DNA of 5,450 nucleotides from an uncultured Clostridia bacterium (lineage in GTDB: Bacteria > Bacillota > Clostridia > UBA1381), in contig CALXSW010000036.1 in assembly GCA_944391255.1 (NCBI GenBank), positions 1-5,450 of the forward strand, written 5' to 3'. Positions 1-5,450 of this stretch are shown here, in pieces (position 1 is the first letter of the stretch; every line of letters begins with the position of its first letter). The notes under the pieces were generated by a model, which saw nothing but the letters and a program-made list of their open reading frames with translations, ran no database searches and was not told the origin of the DNA. Both the position numbers and the translations under genes were made by a program.

Positions 1-1
1 C

Positions 2-52
2 AGTAAGCTGAACGGTTTGACAAAAGACGATATTTTAAAATTTCTAAAATAA
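2..52 (+). CDS. C-terminal end of an unidentified protein (partial)
   Basis: Reading from base 2 gives SKLNGLTKDDILKFLK followed by TAA at 50-52. This is a charged, lysine-rich helical tail of the kind that often ends a cytoplasmic protein. The next gene starts 13 bases after this stop, and its Shine-Dalgarno lies right behind the stop codon. That spacing is typical of genes in one operon, so I infer that this is the 3' end of an upstream gene co-transcribed with the two small genes that follow. The fragment is too short to recognise a family. It could also be a chance open stretch, since only 16 codons are visible. Confidence 0.5.
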   Translation, partial: SKLNGLTKDDILKFLK

Positions 53-65
53 AGAGGTGAGCTTA

Positions 66-392
66 ATGGCTGATATGATCGAAACGTTAAAAAATCTCAT
101 TGGAGATGATGCGGAAAACAAACTTGGATCTGTTATGAATGCATTGAACTCTAACAATACGCAAGAGCATCATATGACCTTAGAACAGTCCAATGCCGGT
201 ATAAACAGCGATCTGCTTTTTCAGGCGCAGAATTTTATTAACCAGCTTTCAAACGCTGGCGGCGATACACGTTCTAATCTTCTCATATCTCTTAAACCAT
301 ATATGCGCCAAAGCAGACGTAACTCTATAGACCAAGCAGTAAAGCTGCTTAATCTTGCGCAGCTTTCTCAGCTTTTTAAGGGAGGGATCTGA
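66..392 (+). CDS. Small helical hypothetical protein (108 aa), first of a coupled pair
   Basis: I do not recognise a named family. The ATG at 66 is preferred because AGAGGTGA (53-60) is a good Shine-Dalgarno 5 bases upstream. An in-frame GTG at 57 lies inside that Shine-Dalgarno and has no site of its own. The protein has no signal peptide and no membrane segment. Residues 1-27 look helical and residues 28-45 are a polar Asn/Gln/His-rich linker. The C-terminal half (about 49-105) is helical, with the pattern TRSNLLISLKPYM, then RQSRR, then an amphipathic Leu-rich stretch (AVKLLNLAQLSQLF). The LLxxLKPYM-R-xxRRxxIDxAxKLL pattern resembles a small hypothetical protein I associate with Clostridia, but that is memory, not a search. 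The stop codon overlaps the next start (TGATG), so the two proteins are probably made together. No catalytic motif is visible. Function unknown. Confidence 0.85.
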   Translation: MADMIETLKNLIGDDAENKLGSVMNALNSNNTQEHHMTLEQSNAGINSDLLFQAQNFINQLSNAGGDTRSNLLISLKPYMRQSRRNSIDQAVKLLNLAQLSQLFKGGI

Positions 393-760
393 TGTACCGT
401 TCTTACAGCTATAACAGCATGCCTCATCCGGTAAACACACATTCGCCTGAAGAAGCATCCGATCAGACACATTCGAAAAAATGCGACGAGCATCAGGAAA
501 ACAACATGAAATATGTGAGCCGCGAAAAAGATGACCGAACTAAAAACGCGGAGCTGGGCGGGCATGATAATGCTCACTCAGCCGTATGCCAAGCTCAGTC
601 CGATCATGGCACAGCCGCATCTCCCTTTCCGTTTGGCCTTGAAAAAGATGATATAATACTGCTTATCGTAATAGCAATACTTCTTTTCAACGACTGTGAC
701 GACACGCTTTTGCTGATAGCTTTAGCATATATCTTCTTCGCTGACCATTTTAAATCTTGA
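392..760 (+). CDS. Small His-rich protein with hydrophobic-acidic-hydrophobic tail (122 aa)
   Basis: The start ATG at 392 shares one base with the stop of the preceding gene. GGGAGGG (380-386) is a strong ribosome binding site 5 bases upstream, which supports translational coupling. Residues 1-80 are very hydrophilic and look disordered, with eight His in the whole protein (12, 17, 27, 34, 58, 62, 72, 119) and Cys at 31 and 66. Residues 81-117 are sharply different: FGLEKDD, a hydrophobic run (88-99, IILLIVIAILLF), an acidic break NDCDD (100-104), and a second hydrophobic run (105-116, TLLLIALAYIFF). Each run is about 12 residues, too short for an ordinary membrane-spanning helix, so a re-entrant hairpin, peripheral insertion or self-assembly is possible. 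Small clostridial hypothetical proteins with this kind of tail are familiar to me, but I know no established function. A spore or envelope role would be a guess. Confidence 0.85.
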   Translation: MYRSYSYNSMPHPVNTHSPEEASDQTHSKKCDEHQENNMKYVSREKDDRTKNAELGGHDNAHSAVCQAQSDHGTAASPFPFGLEKDDIILLIVIAILLFNDCDDTLLLIALAYIFFADHFKS

Positions 761-840
761 TACATAAGATTTACAATTATATTACATCATGGTAATTTAT
801 TTTACAAAGTTAACAATTAATTTACTATTTGCGAAAAAGG
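761..840. other. AT-rich intergenic stretch without a gene
   Basis: This is the first part of the 304-base gap between the small-gene pair and mnmA. It is very AT-rich. I find no open reading frame with a ribosome binding site and no convincing intrinsic terminator for the upstream operon. The imperfect complementarity around 791-826 is all A/T and is not followed by a T-tract. The remainder of the gap is covered by the sRNA unit and the mnmA promoter. Confidence 0.6.
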
Positions 841-869
841 TTGAATTATGATGTTTTTTTATGTATAAT
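841..869 (+). promoter_or_regulatory. SigA-type promoter of the candidate small RNA
   Basis: TTGAAT (841-846) and a perfect TATAAT (864-869) are separated by 17 bases, the optimal spacing. Transcription would start near 876. No reading frame with a ribosome binding site begins downstream before the terminator at 990, so the transcript appears to be non-coding. Confidence 0.75.
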
Positions 870-875
870 ATTCTT

Positions 876-990
876 GTCAAGGTAAAATCCTTCAAGGGCT
901 TATCCTTGAGGATAAAAGGGTTTTATGTATCTGTGATGGGTAAGCGGATACTATATAAAAAGATCGTCTGCATCATCAGGCGGTTTTTTT
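876..990 (+). ncRNA. Candidate structured small RNA, about 115 nt
   Basis: The stretch is bracketed by a near-consensus promoter and an intrinsic terminator and holds no plausible protein gene. It can fold into three elements. Hairpin 1 is 887-897 paired with 904-913 (ATCCTTCAAGG / CCTTGAGGAT, 10 bp with one bulged T, loop GCTTAT). Hairpin 2 is 927-933 paired with 945-951 (GTATCTG / CGGATAC, 7 bp including one wobble, 11-nt loop). The third is the terminator hairpin. A competing pairing of 882-890 with 918-926 would share the base of hairpin 1. I do not recognise a known family: it lacks the SRP-RNA GGAAG/GCAGC core, is short for 6S RNA, and matches no riboswitch consensus I know. It could be a trans-acting sRNA, or an attenuated leader of mnmA, which starts 75 bases beyond the terminator and has its own promoter. 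The exact 5' end is inferred from promoter geometry. Confidence 0.6.
958..990 (+). terminator. Intrinsic terminator of the candidate sRNA
   Basis: TCGTCTG (964-970) pairs with CAGGCGG (977-983) around the loop CATCAT, and the stem can be extended by A-U pairs between the upstream A-run and the T-run. Seven consecutive T follow (984-990). GC-rich stem plus T-tract is the classic Rho-independent signal. It also shields mnmA from read-through. Confidence 0.85.
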
Positions 991-1009
991 ATGTAATTTT
1001 TATTCCCTA

Positions 1010-1038
1010 TTGATTTTATATGATTTATGTGATATAAT
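1010..1038 (+). promoter_or_regulatory. SigA-type promoter of mnmA
   Basis: TTGATT (1010-1015) and TATAAT (1033-1038) are separated by 17 bases. A TGA immediately precedes the -10 (TG at 1030-1031), giving an extended -10 element. Transcription would start near 1045, leaving a leader of only about 20 bases that contains little more than the ribosome binding site. mnmA is therefore likely expressed constitutively and independently of the upstream sRNA unit. Confidence 0.75.
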
Positions 1039-1064
1039 TATATAAAAATATTTGGAGGAAATGC

Positions 1065-2141
1065 ATGGATCTTAAGAAAAAAGCAATTGCGGCGATGAGC
1101 GGTGGAGTTGACAGTTCAGTAACTGCCCTTCTTTTAAAGCAGATGGGATACGATGTCACAGGTATAACGCTCCGCCTTATATCAAATGATGATAAAATAC
1201 ACCGCGGACTATGTGGCGCTAAAAATGACGCTGCTGACGCAAAGCATGTATGCGACCGTCTCGGTATAGAACATCTCACTATAGATTTTACAGAGTCATT
1301 TCAAAAAAATGTTATGGATCGTTTTTGCAGCGCATATTTGAACGGGCTTACACCTAACCCATGTGTTGACTGTAATAAATATATAAAGTTCGATAAGATG
1401 ATATCATGCGCTAATGAGCTTGGAAACGACGTTTTTGCGACAGGTCACTATGCGCGCATTGAAAACATTGGCGACAGGTTTGTGCTGAAAAAGGCTGTTG
1501 ATCTATCAAAGGATCAGAGCTATTTTCTTTACTCACTTTCTCAGGAGCAGCTCAGCCGTGTGCTATTCCCATTAGGCAGCTATACAAAAGCTCAGGTGCG
1601 CGAGATCGCCTTAGAAAACGGGTTTTCCACTGCGTCAAAGAAAGATAGTCAGGATATTTGTTTTATCCCTGACGGCGATTTTGCCGGTTTTATAAAGCGT
1701 TATAAAAACATTCAGCCATCTAAGGGAATGTTTATTGATATTAATGGGAACACGTTGGGTGAACACGATGGCGCGTACAGGTTTACTATTGGACAGCGTA
1801 AAGGACTTGGCATAGCTCTTGGTAAACCGGCGTATGTGCTTGAAACAGATATATCTAAAAACACAGTTACGCTCGGCGAAAACGAGGACCTTTTCCATAA
1901 AAGATTATGGGCGGATAATATCAATTTTATCGCTGTGGACAAGCTTTCATCGCCTATAAAAGTATCAGCAAAAATAAGGTACAGCCACCGCGCCGCGGAG
2001 GCGGTCGTTGAACAGACGTCCGACAATAAAATAGTAGTTGAATTCACAGACGCTCAAAGGGCAATAACACCTGGTCAAAGCGTTGTTCTGTATGACGGCG
2101 ACACCGTCATAGGCGGAGGTATTGTCCGCGGAATACTATAG
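1065..2141 (+). CDS. mnmA: tRNA-specific 2-thiouridylase MnmA (358 aa)
   Basis: A cytoplasmic enzyme that activates U34 of tRNA-Lys, -Glu and -Gln with ATP and replaces its 2-oxygen with sulfur from a cysteine-desulfurase relay, producing the s2U34 wobble base. Length is normal for the family. The N-terminal PP-loop ATPase motif is SGGVDSS at residues 12-18. TPNPCVDCNKYIKF (97-110) carries Cys103, matching the family catalytic cysteine, plus an extra Cys100. ATGHYAR (125-131) and SKDQSYFLY (148-156) are family signatures. SQDICFIPDGDF (195-206) carries the second active-site cysteine, Cys199. The central-domain motif FTIGQRKGLGIALGKPAYV (240-258) is intact, followed by a C-terminal beta-barrel (about 280-358). 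The start is fixed by GGAGG at 1054-1058, 6 bases upstream; an ATG at 1061 is out of frame and closes after four codons. It is a single-gene unit with its own promoter and terminator. Confidence 0.97.
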   Translation: MDLKKKAIAAMSGGVDSSVTALLLKQMGYDVTGITLRLISNDDKIHRGLCGAKNDAADAKHVCDRLGIEHLTIDFTESFQKNVMDRFCSAYLNGLTPNPCVDCNKYIKFDKMISCANELGNDVFATGHYARIENIGDRFVLKKAVDLSKDQSYFLYSLSQEQLSRVLFPLGSYTKAQVREIALENGFSTASKKDSQDICFIPDGDFAGFIKRYKNIQPSKGMFIDINGNTLGEHDGAYRFTIGQRKGLGIALGKPAYVLETDISKNTVTLGENEDLFHKRLWADNINFIAVDKLSSPIKVSAKIRYSHRAAEAVVEQTSDNKIVVEFTDAQRAITPGQSVVLYDGDTVIGGGIVRGIL

Positions 2142-2149
2142 AATAGATG

Positions 2150-2190
2150 AGGCTGTAGCAAACTCGCTGAGTTTGCTACAGCCTATTTTT
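2150..2190 (+). terminator. Intrinsic terminator of mnmA, perfect 16-bp hairpin
   Basis: AGGCTGTAGCAAACTC (2150-2165) is perfectly complementary to GAGTTTGCTACAGCCT (2169-2184), closing a three-base loop, followed by ATTTTT and further A/T. It begins 8 bases after the mnmA stop. The stem is unusually long and perfect. A-rich sequence on the left and T-rich sequence on the right favour termination on the + strand. The GGCTGT...ACAGCC palindrome resembles terminator-like elements that I associate with many copies in some Clostridia genomes, so it may be one copy of a dispersed repeat. Confidence 0.92.
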
Positions 2191-2247
2191 ATTATAAAAT
2201 AAAAATAGCTCATTAATATAAATAAATTACACACTTTATATGACAAA

Positions 2248-2277
2248 TATGAATATTCTATGAATACTTGTTGAATA
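2248..2277 (+). repeat. Three 11-bp-phased direct repeats, candidate operator
   Basis: TATGAATA occurs at 2248-2255 and again at 2259-2266. A 6-of-8 match, GTTGAATA, lies at 2270-2277. The starts are exactly 11 bases apart, about one helical turn, so all three would face the same side of the DNA. The last copy overlaps the -35 of the downstream promoter. A partial fourth copy (TATGACAA, 2239-2246) is out of phase. This could bind a regulator of the glycoside hydrolase gene, but the region is AT-rich and chance is possible. Confidence 0.35.
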
Positions 2278-2298
2278 AATTATAGTAAATGCTAAAAT
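2271..2298 (+). promoter_or_regulatory. Promoter of the GH95 gene (extended -10)
   Basis: TTGAAT (2271-2276) and TAAAAT (2293-2298) are 16 bases apart, with TGC directly before the -10 (2290-2292) forming an extended -10 element. Transcription would start near 2305, giving a leader of about 40 bases without obvious structure. Upstream phased repeats overlap the -35, which would suit regulation by substrate availability. Confidence 0.6.
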
Positions 2299-2346
2299 AT
2301 ATGTGTATTAAAAATAAAATAAAGCAGAAAGGAAGGTTTTGACAAA

Positions 2347-5300
2347 ATGAAAAAATTCAACAAGTATTTTGCTCTAATGATCGCAATAGCAATGTCTGTT
2401 CCATCATCTGTTACAGCTGTGAATGCCGTTGCTCCTGCCAGCAGCGCGCGCCCGGATATAGATCCAGACACAACGCTATGGTATGATGAGTGTGCGCAAG
2501 ATAATATGGAAGTAGTAAAACCGCCATCAGATTCATGGGCAGACGGCGCAAAATGGGATTATGAGGAAGTTCGCGCGCTCCCAGTAGGAAACGGCAGACT
2601 CGGCGCTATGGTATACGGAAAAACTGACGTTGAACGAATACAGATCAACGAAGACACCATCTGGTCGGGCGGCCCGCACAACTACGCAAATGAGCTTCAG
2701 GCTCCGCTTACAAAGAATAATATAGATGATTCCTTAAAAGATCATATGGCTGATGACGAAGTGATATCAACTACATCAGAGGTATATGAAAAAGCCAGCG
2801 AACTCGTTCTTGCAAATGAAATAGCTGCTGCAACAAAGCTTATTGATCTTTATTTTTTAGGTGATGAGCGATATCAGAACTCATATCAGCCATTTGTTGA
2901 TTTGAATTTAAATTTTGGACACGATATCGAAAAAGCTGAAAATTATTATCGTGCGCTAAATGTAGAAAATGCGACAGCCACTGTCAACTATGATTATGAC
3001 AATATTCATTATTCACGTGAAACTATTGCGAGCTACCCTGATCAGGTGATCGCTACAAATGTTTCTGCCACAGATAACAGCGGAAATGCTGTAAACAAGC
3101 TTGATTTTTCTGTTTCCCTTAGCAGTGAACAGACATATACTATCTCAAAAATCAGCGACAATGAAATACAGCTGCAAGGCAAGGTGAAATCACAAGGCGG
3201 CAGCCTTATAAACTCGCTTCCAAACACTATTCACTTTGACGCTCGAGCTATAGTTGATACCGACGGCACCGTTGGATTCAATAATAATCAGCTCAATATT
3301 TCCGGCGCCACATATGCTACTATATATGTTACAGGCGCGTCAAACTACATAGATTACAAGACTATTGCCGGATATGACACAGATGACAATGGAAATGTTA
3401 TGATGTCAAGCTACGATGAAAGCGCTGCATACGAGCTGCCTTATGAGAGATGCGAAGCTATCAAGACTCATCTCGGATCTAAGAGCTACAAAGACGTGAA
3501 AGAAGCGCAACAGAATGATTATAAGAACATCTATTCAAGATCAGCGCTTGACTTTGAAGGTGAGTCCAAAAATGATATTCTTAAATATAACACAACAGAT
3601 CTCAGAATCGCATCATTTGACGGTTATAGCGATCTTTCGCTTGTGAAATTATATTTTAACTATGCAAAATATCTGCTTATATCATCATCAAGATCATCAG
3701 ATGATCTTATAAGTGAATATGGTGAAAATATGCTGCCAACGGGGCAGCCTGCAAATCTGCAGGGCATATGGAACTGGAATACTCAACCGGGATGGGGTTC
3801 AAAATACACAACAAATATCAATGTTGAGATGAATTACTTTATGGCGCAGATCGCCAATATGTCTGAAACAGAGCTGCCATTGTTTGACGCGTTAGACGAG
3901 CTTGTAGAATCAGGGAAACGCACCGCCGCTATACATTATGGCTGCACTGATCCTGAAGCGTGGGTACTGCATCATAATTTTGATATATGGAGAGGCACCG
4001 CTCCTGTTGACGGAGCAAGCAGCGGCATGTGGCCGACAGGAGGCGCGTGGCTCGCATACCACACATGGGAGTATTATCAGTTTACTCAAGATGAGGAATT
4101 TCTCAGGGAAAAAGCATATCCTATTCTTCGCGGCTCTTCAAAATTCTTCGAGGAATATCTTAAGGAATATACTGATCCGGAAACAGGCACTGTATATCTT
4201 GTAAGTCCAGCGTCTATATCTCCTGAGCATGGCGATGTTCGCCTTTCACCTACTATGGATAACTCGCTTATAAAGAATATTCTTATACGTACGGCAAATG
4301 CGGCTGATATATTAGGCACTGATTCGGCTGATGCTGAAAATTGGCGTGAAATGGCTGATATGATACCACCTTATGATACAGTTGAATCAGGAGATTATCT
4401 CAGAGAATGGCTTGTTGACGGAACAGACGAAAGCGTAGGCGACGCTGAGCACCGTCACCCGTCACAGCTATGGGGACTGCATCCGGGGCTTGACGTATCG
4501 CCGTATGACAATACTCCGGAAGAGCAAGAAATATTTGATGCGTTTGTAAATGCTCTTGAAAGACGCGGAGAAGGCGGTACGGGCTGGTCTGTAGCATGGC
4601 GTATATGCCTGTGGGCAAGAGCCGGATATGGTGACAAGGCGTTTGATCAGCTTACAAGCCTTATCAAGAAAGCAACTGCCCCTAACCTGTTTGATATGCA
4701 CCCTGCTGATATTTTCCAGATAGACGGCAATTTTGGCGGCGCAGCCGGTATAATAGAGCTTTTAATGCAGAGTACGCTTGAAGATATTACTCTTCTCCCC
4801 GCACTTCCTGACGAGATGAAAAGCGGTTCATTTAGCAACTTCATAGCAAGAGGCGGTCACAGTATATCTCTTGAATGGGAAAACAGAAATGCAAAAATCG
4901 CTGAGATAACCGCTGGCAGATCCGGAGAATTAACTGTTCGATATGTAAACGGAACAGATAATGTGCGTGTTACTGATAATACAGGCAAAAACATAGACAT
5001 ACGAATTTCAGATAACAAGCAAAAGTTTACTTTTAACGCGGACGAGGGCATGACATATACTATAACCGGTTTTACAGAAACTGAATACATTCCGGCTCCC
5101 GCTCCAACTGAGGAAGTAAATTTAGTTGAATGTCTTAATAACGGCAATATGGAAGGAATTAACGGCGAAAATAATCAGCCTTGGTGGTGGGGCGTTATGA
5201 AAGCGAATGATGATGACACTATAAGCTTCACAGCTTCAAATGATGCTCACAGCGGAAACTACAGCATGTATGTAAACAACCGCGCAAGCTCTGAGTCAAG

Positions 5301-5450
5301 CGCTATGCAGTATATTACACTTGAAAATAATAAGAAATATACAATAACCGCTTGGGTGAAAACGGAAGATGCAGACACTGTTGATCTCGTTATAAGATAC
5401 AATTACTGGGATAAAGATATTGTAGCGCAGGAAAAGACGCAAGCCGGAGA
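2347..5450 (+). CDS. Secreted GH95 alpha-L-fucosidase / alpha-L-galactosidase with CBM4/9-like module (partial, 3' end outside)
   Basis: An exported exo-glycosidase that should remove terminal alpha-L-fucose or alpha-L-galactose from plant or host glycans by inversion. The frame is open from ATG 2347 to the window edge (1034 codons seen); AAAGGAAGG (2328-2336) lies 10 bases upstream. Residues 1-27 form a signal peptide (KK, hydrophobic 8-18, likely cleavage after VNA). The N-terminal beta-sandwich (about 43-330) carries LPVGNGRLGAMVYG (78-91) and INEDTIWSGGPH (100-111). The (alpha/alpha)6 barrel (about 385-805) carries ANLQGIWNWN (469-478), NIN (490-492), SPASISPEH (620-628), EHRHPSQLWGLHPG (701-714), RGEGGTGWSVAW (740-751) and FQIDGNFGG (790-798). 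By homology with Bifidobacterium AfcA the catalytic residues are Asn490, Asn492, Glu627 and Asp793, all present. A beta-domain follows (about 806-912), then a Pro-rich linker (PAPAPTEE, 916-923). NLVECLNNGNMEG onward (925-1034+) matches CBM4/9, with WWW at 946-948. Thr488 replaces the His of fucose-specific members. Further modules may lie beyond the window. Confidence 0.95.
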   Translation, partial: MKKFNKYFALMIAIAMSVPSSVTAVNAVAPASSARPDIDPDTTLWYDECAQDNMEVVKPPSDSWADGAKWDYEEVRALPVGNGRLGAMVYGKTDVERIQINEDTIWSGGPHNYANELQAPLTKNNIDDSLKDHMADDEVISTTSEVYEKASELVLANEIAAATKLIDLYFLGDERYQNSYQPFVDLNLNFGHDIEKAENYYRALNVENATATVNYDYDNIHYSRETIASYPDQVIATNVSATDNSGNAVNKLDFSVSLSSEQTYTISKISDNEIQLQGKVKSQGGSLINSLPNTIHFDARAIVDTDGTVGFNNNQLNISGATYATIYVTGASNYIDYKTIAGYDTDDNGNVMMSSYDESAAYELPYERCEAIKTHLGSKSYKDVKEAQQNDYKNIYSRSALDFEGESKNDILKYNTTDLRIASFDGYSDLSLVKLYFNYAKYLLISSSRSSDDLISEYGENMLPTGQPANLQGIWNWNTQPGWGSKYTTNINVEMNYFMAQIANMSETELPLFDALDELVESGKRTAAIHYGCTDPEAWVLHHNFDIWRGTAPVDGASSGMWPTGGAWLAYHTWEYYQFTQDEEFLREKAYPILRGSSKFFEEYLKEYTDPETGTVYLVSPASISPEHGDVRLSPTMDNSLIKNILIRTANAADILGTDSADAENWREMADMIPPYDTVESGDYLREWLVDGTDESVGDAEHRHPSQLWGLHPGLDVSPYDNTPEEQEIFDAFVNALERRGEGGTGWSVAWRICLWARAGYGDKAFDQLTSLIKKATAPNLFDMHPADIFQIDGNFGGAAGIIELLMQSTLEDITLLPALPDEMKSGSFSNFIARGGHSISLEWENRNAKIAEITAGRSGELTVRYVNGTDNVRVTDNTGKNIDIRISDNKQKFTFNADEGMTYTITGFTETEYIPAPAPTEEVNLVECLNNGNMEGINGENNQPWWWGVMKANDDDTISFTASNDAHSGNYSMYVNNRASSESSAMQYITLENNKKYTITAWVKTEDADTVDLVIRYNYWDKDIVAQEKTQAG
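5119..5450 (+). other. CBM4/9-like carbohydrate-binding module within the GH95 protein (partial)
   Basis: Residues 925-1034 of the GH95 protein begin with NLVECLNNGNMEG, the usual opening strand of CBM4/9-type jelly-roll modules (NLxxNGxFE). Then come an aromatic cluster QPWWWG (944-949), the hallmark AHSGNYSMYVNNR (967-979) and the KYTITAWVKT strand (997-1006). In this fold such modules bind polysaccharide chains through exposed aromatics, here probably Trp946-948. The Pro-rich linker just before it supports a separately folding domain. It is cut by the window edge, so binding type and any following dockerin or anchoring domain cannot be seen. Confidence 0.8.

Noticed and set aside
57..65. 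GTG at 57 as start of the first small gene
   Set aside because: It lies inside the Shine-Dalgarno AGAGGTGA, has no ribosome binding site of its own, and ATG 66 has ideal spacing.
249..577. Two overlapping minus-strand open frames across the small-gene pair
   Set aside because: They lack ribosome binding sites, lie opposite two well-supported coupled genes and show no family-like composition.
791..826. AT-rich imperfect inverted repeat as a terminator for the small-protein operon
   Set aside because: Pairing is A/T only with mismatches and no T-tract follows; it is expected by chance in such AT-rich DNA.
870..960. Known riboswitch, SRP RNA or 6S RNA
   Set aside because: None of the conserved cores I know (SRP GGAAG/GCAGC, c-di-GMP, fluoride, preQ1, T-box) is present, and it is short for 6S RNA.
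1061..1075. ATG at 1061 as an mnmA start or leader peptide
   Set aside because: It reads M-H-G-S-stop in another frame; ATG 1065 has the correct spacing from GGAGG and continues as MnmA.
1025..2047. Minus-strand open frames opposite mnmA
   Set aside because: The + strand encodes a clear full-length MnmA; the opposite frames show no motifs or start signals.
3661..3720. Run of TCATCA/AGATCATCAGATGATCT as a regulatory palindrome
   Set aside because: It lies in coding sequence for a Ser-rich insertion (SSSRSSDDL) of the GH95 barrel and is explained by repeated Ser and Asp codons.
3938..4204. Plus-strand 88-codon open frame inside the GH95 gene
   Set aside because: It is in a different frame from continuous, motif-rich GH95 coding sequence and lacks a Shine-Dalgarno.
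4400..5147. Minus-strand open frames opposite the 3' part of the GH95 gene
   Set aside because: Antisense to conserved GH95 motifs (HRH, GGTGW, FQIDGNFGG); no start signals or recognisable products.

Overview
The window looks like chromosomal DNA from a low-to-moderate-GC member of the Firmicutes, most plausibly a gut or anaerobic Clostridia species. Three things point there. Every gene has a strong GGAGG-type ribosome binding site. The promoters are SigA-type, with AT-rich extended -10 elements. The gene content combines a pair of clostridial-type small hypothetical proteins, a housekeeping MnmA, and a large secreted polysaccharide-degrading enzyme. All recognisable genes are on the + strand. 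Nothing suggests a phage, transposon, CRISPR array or tRNA/rRNA.

Layout. Positions 2-52 carry the last 16 codons of an unidentified gene. It is followed at once by two small, translationally coupled genes (66-392 and 392-760): a helical soluble-looking protein, then a His-rich protein ending in a hydrophobic/acidic/hydrophobic tail. They probably form the end of one operon. The region 761-1064 has no protein gene. It holds what looks like an independent small-RNA unit: a near-consensus promoter at 841-869, about 115 nt of foldable sequence and an intrinsic terminator ending at 990. A separate promoter at 1010-1038 serves mnmA (1065-2141), the tRNA U34 2-thiouridylase. mnmA ends at a perfect 16-bp hairpin terminator (2150-2190).

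The rest of the window (2347 to the right edge) is one open reading frame for an exported, multidomain glycoside hydrolase of family GH95. It has a signal peptide, the three-part GH95 catalytic unit with its catalytic residues intact, and the start of a C-terminal CBM4/9-like carbohydrate-binding module. It runs off the window and is transcribed from its own extended -10 promoter. Just upstream, three 8-bp direct repeats are spaced exactly 11 bp apart, and these are a candidate operator. A Thr replaces the His seen in fucose-specific GH95 enzymes, so L-galactose is a serious alternative substrate to L-fucose.

The genes do not form one pathway: a small-protein operon, a candidate sRNA, a tRNA-modification gene and a regulated glycan-degradation gene sit side by side as separate transcription units. 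The most interesting unexplained items are the candidate sRNA, the small-protein pair, and the phased repeats plus substrate question at the GH95 gene.
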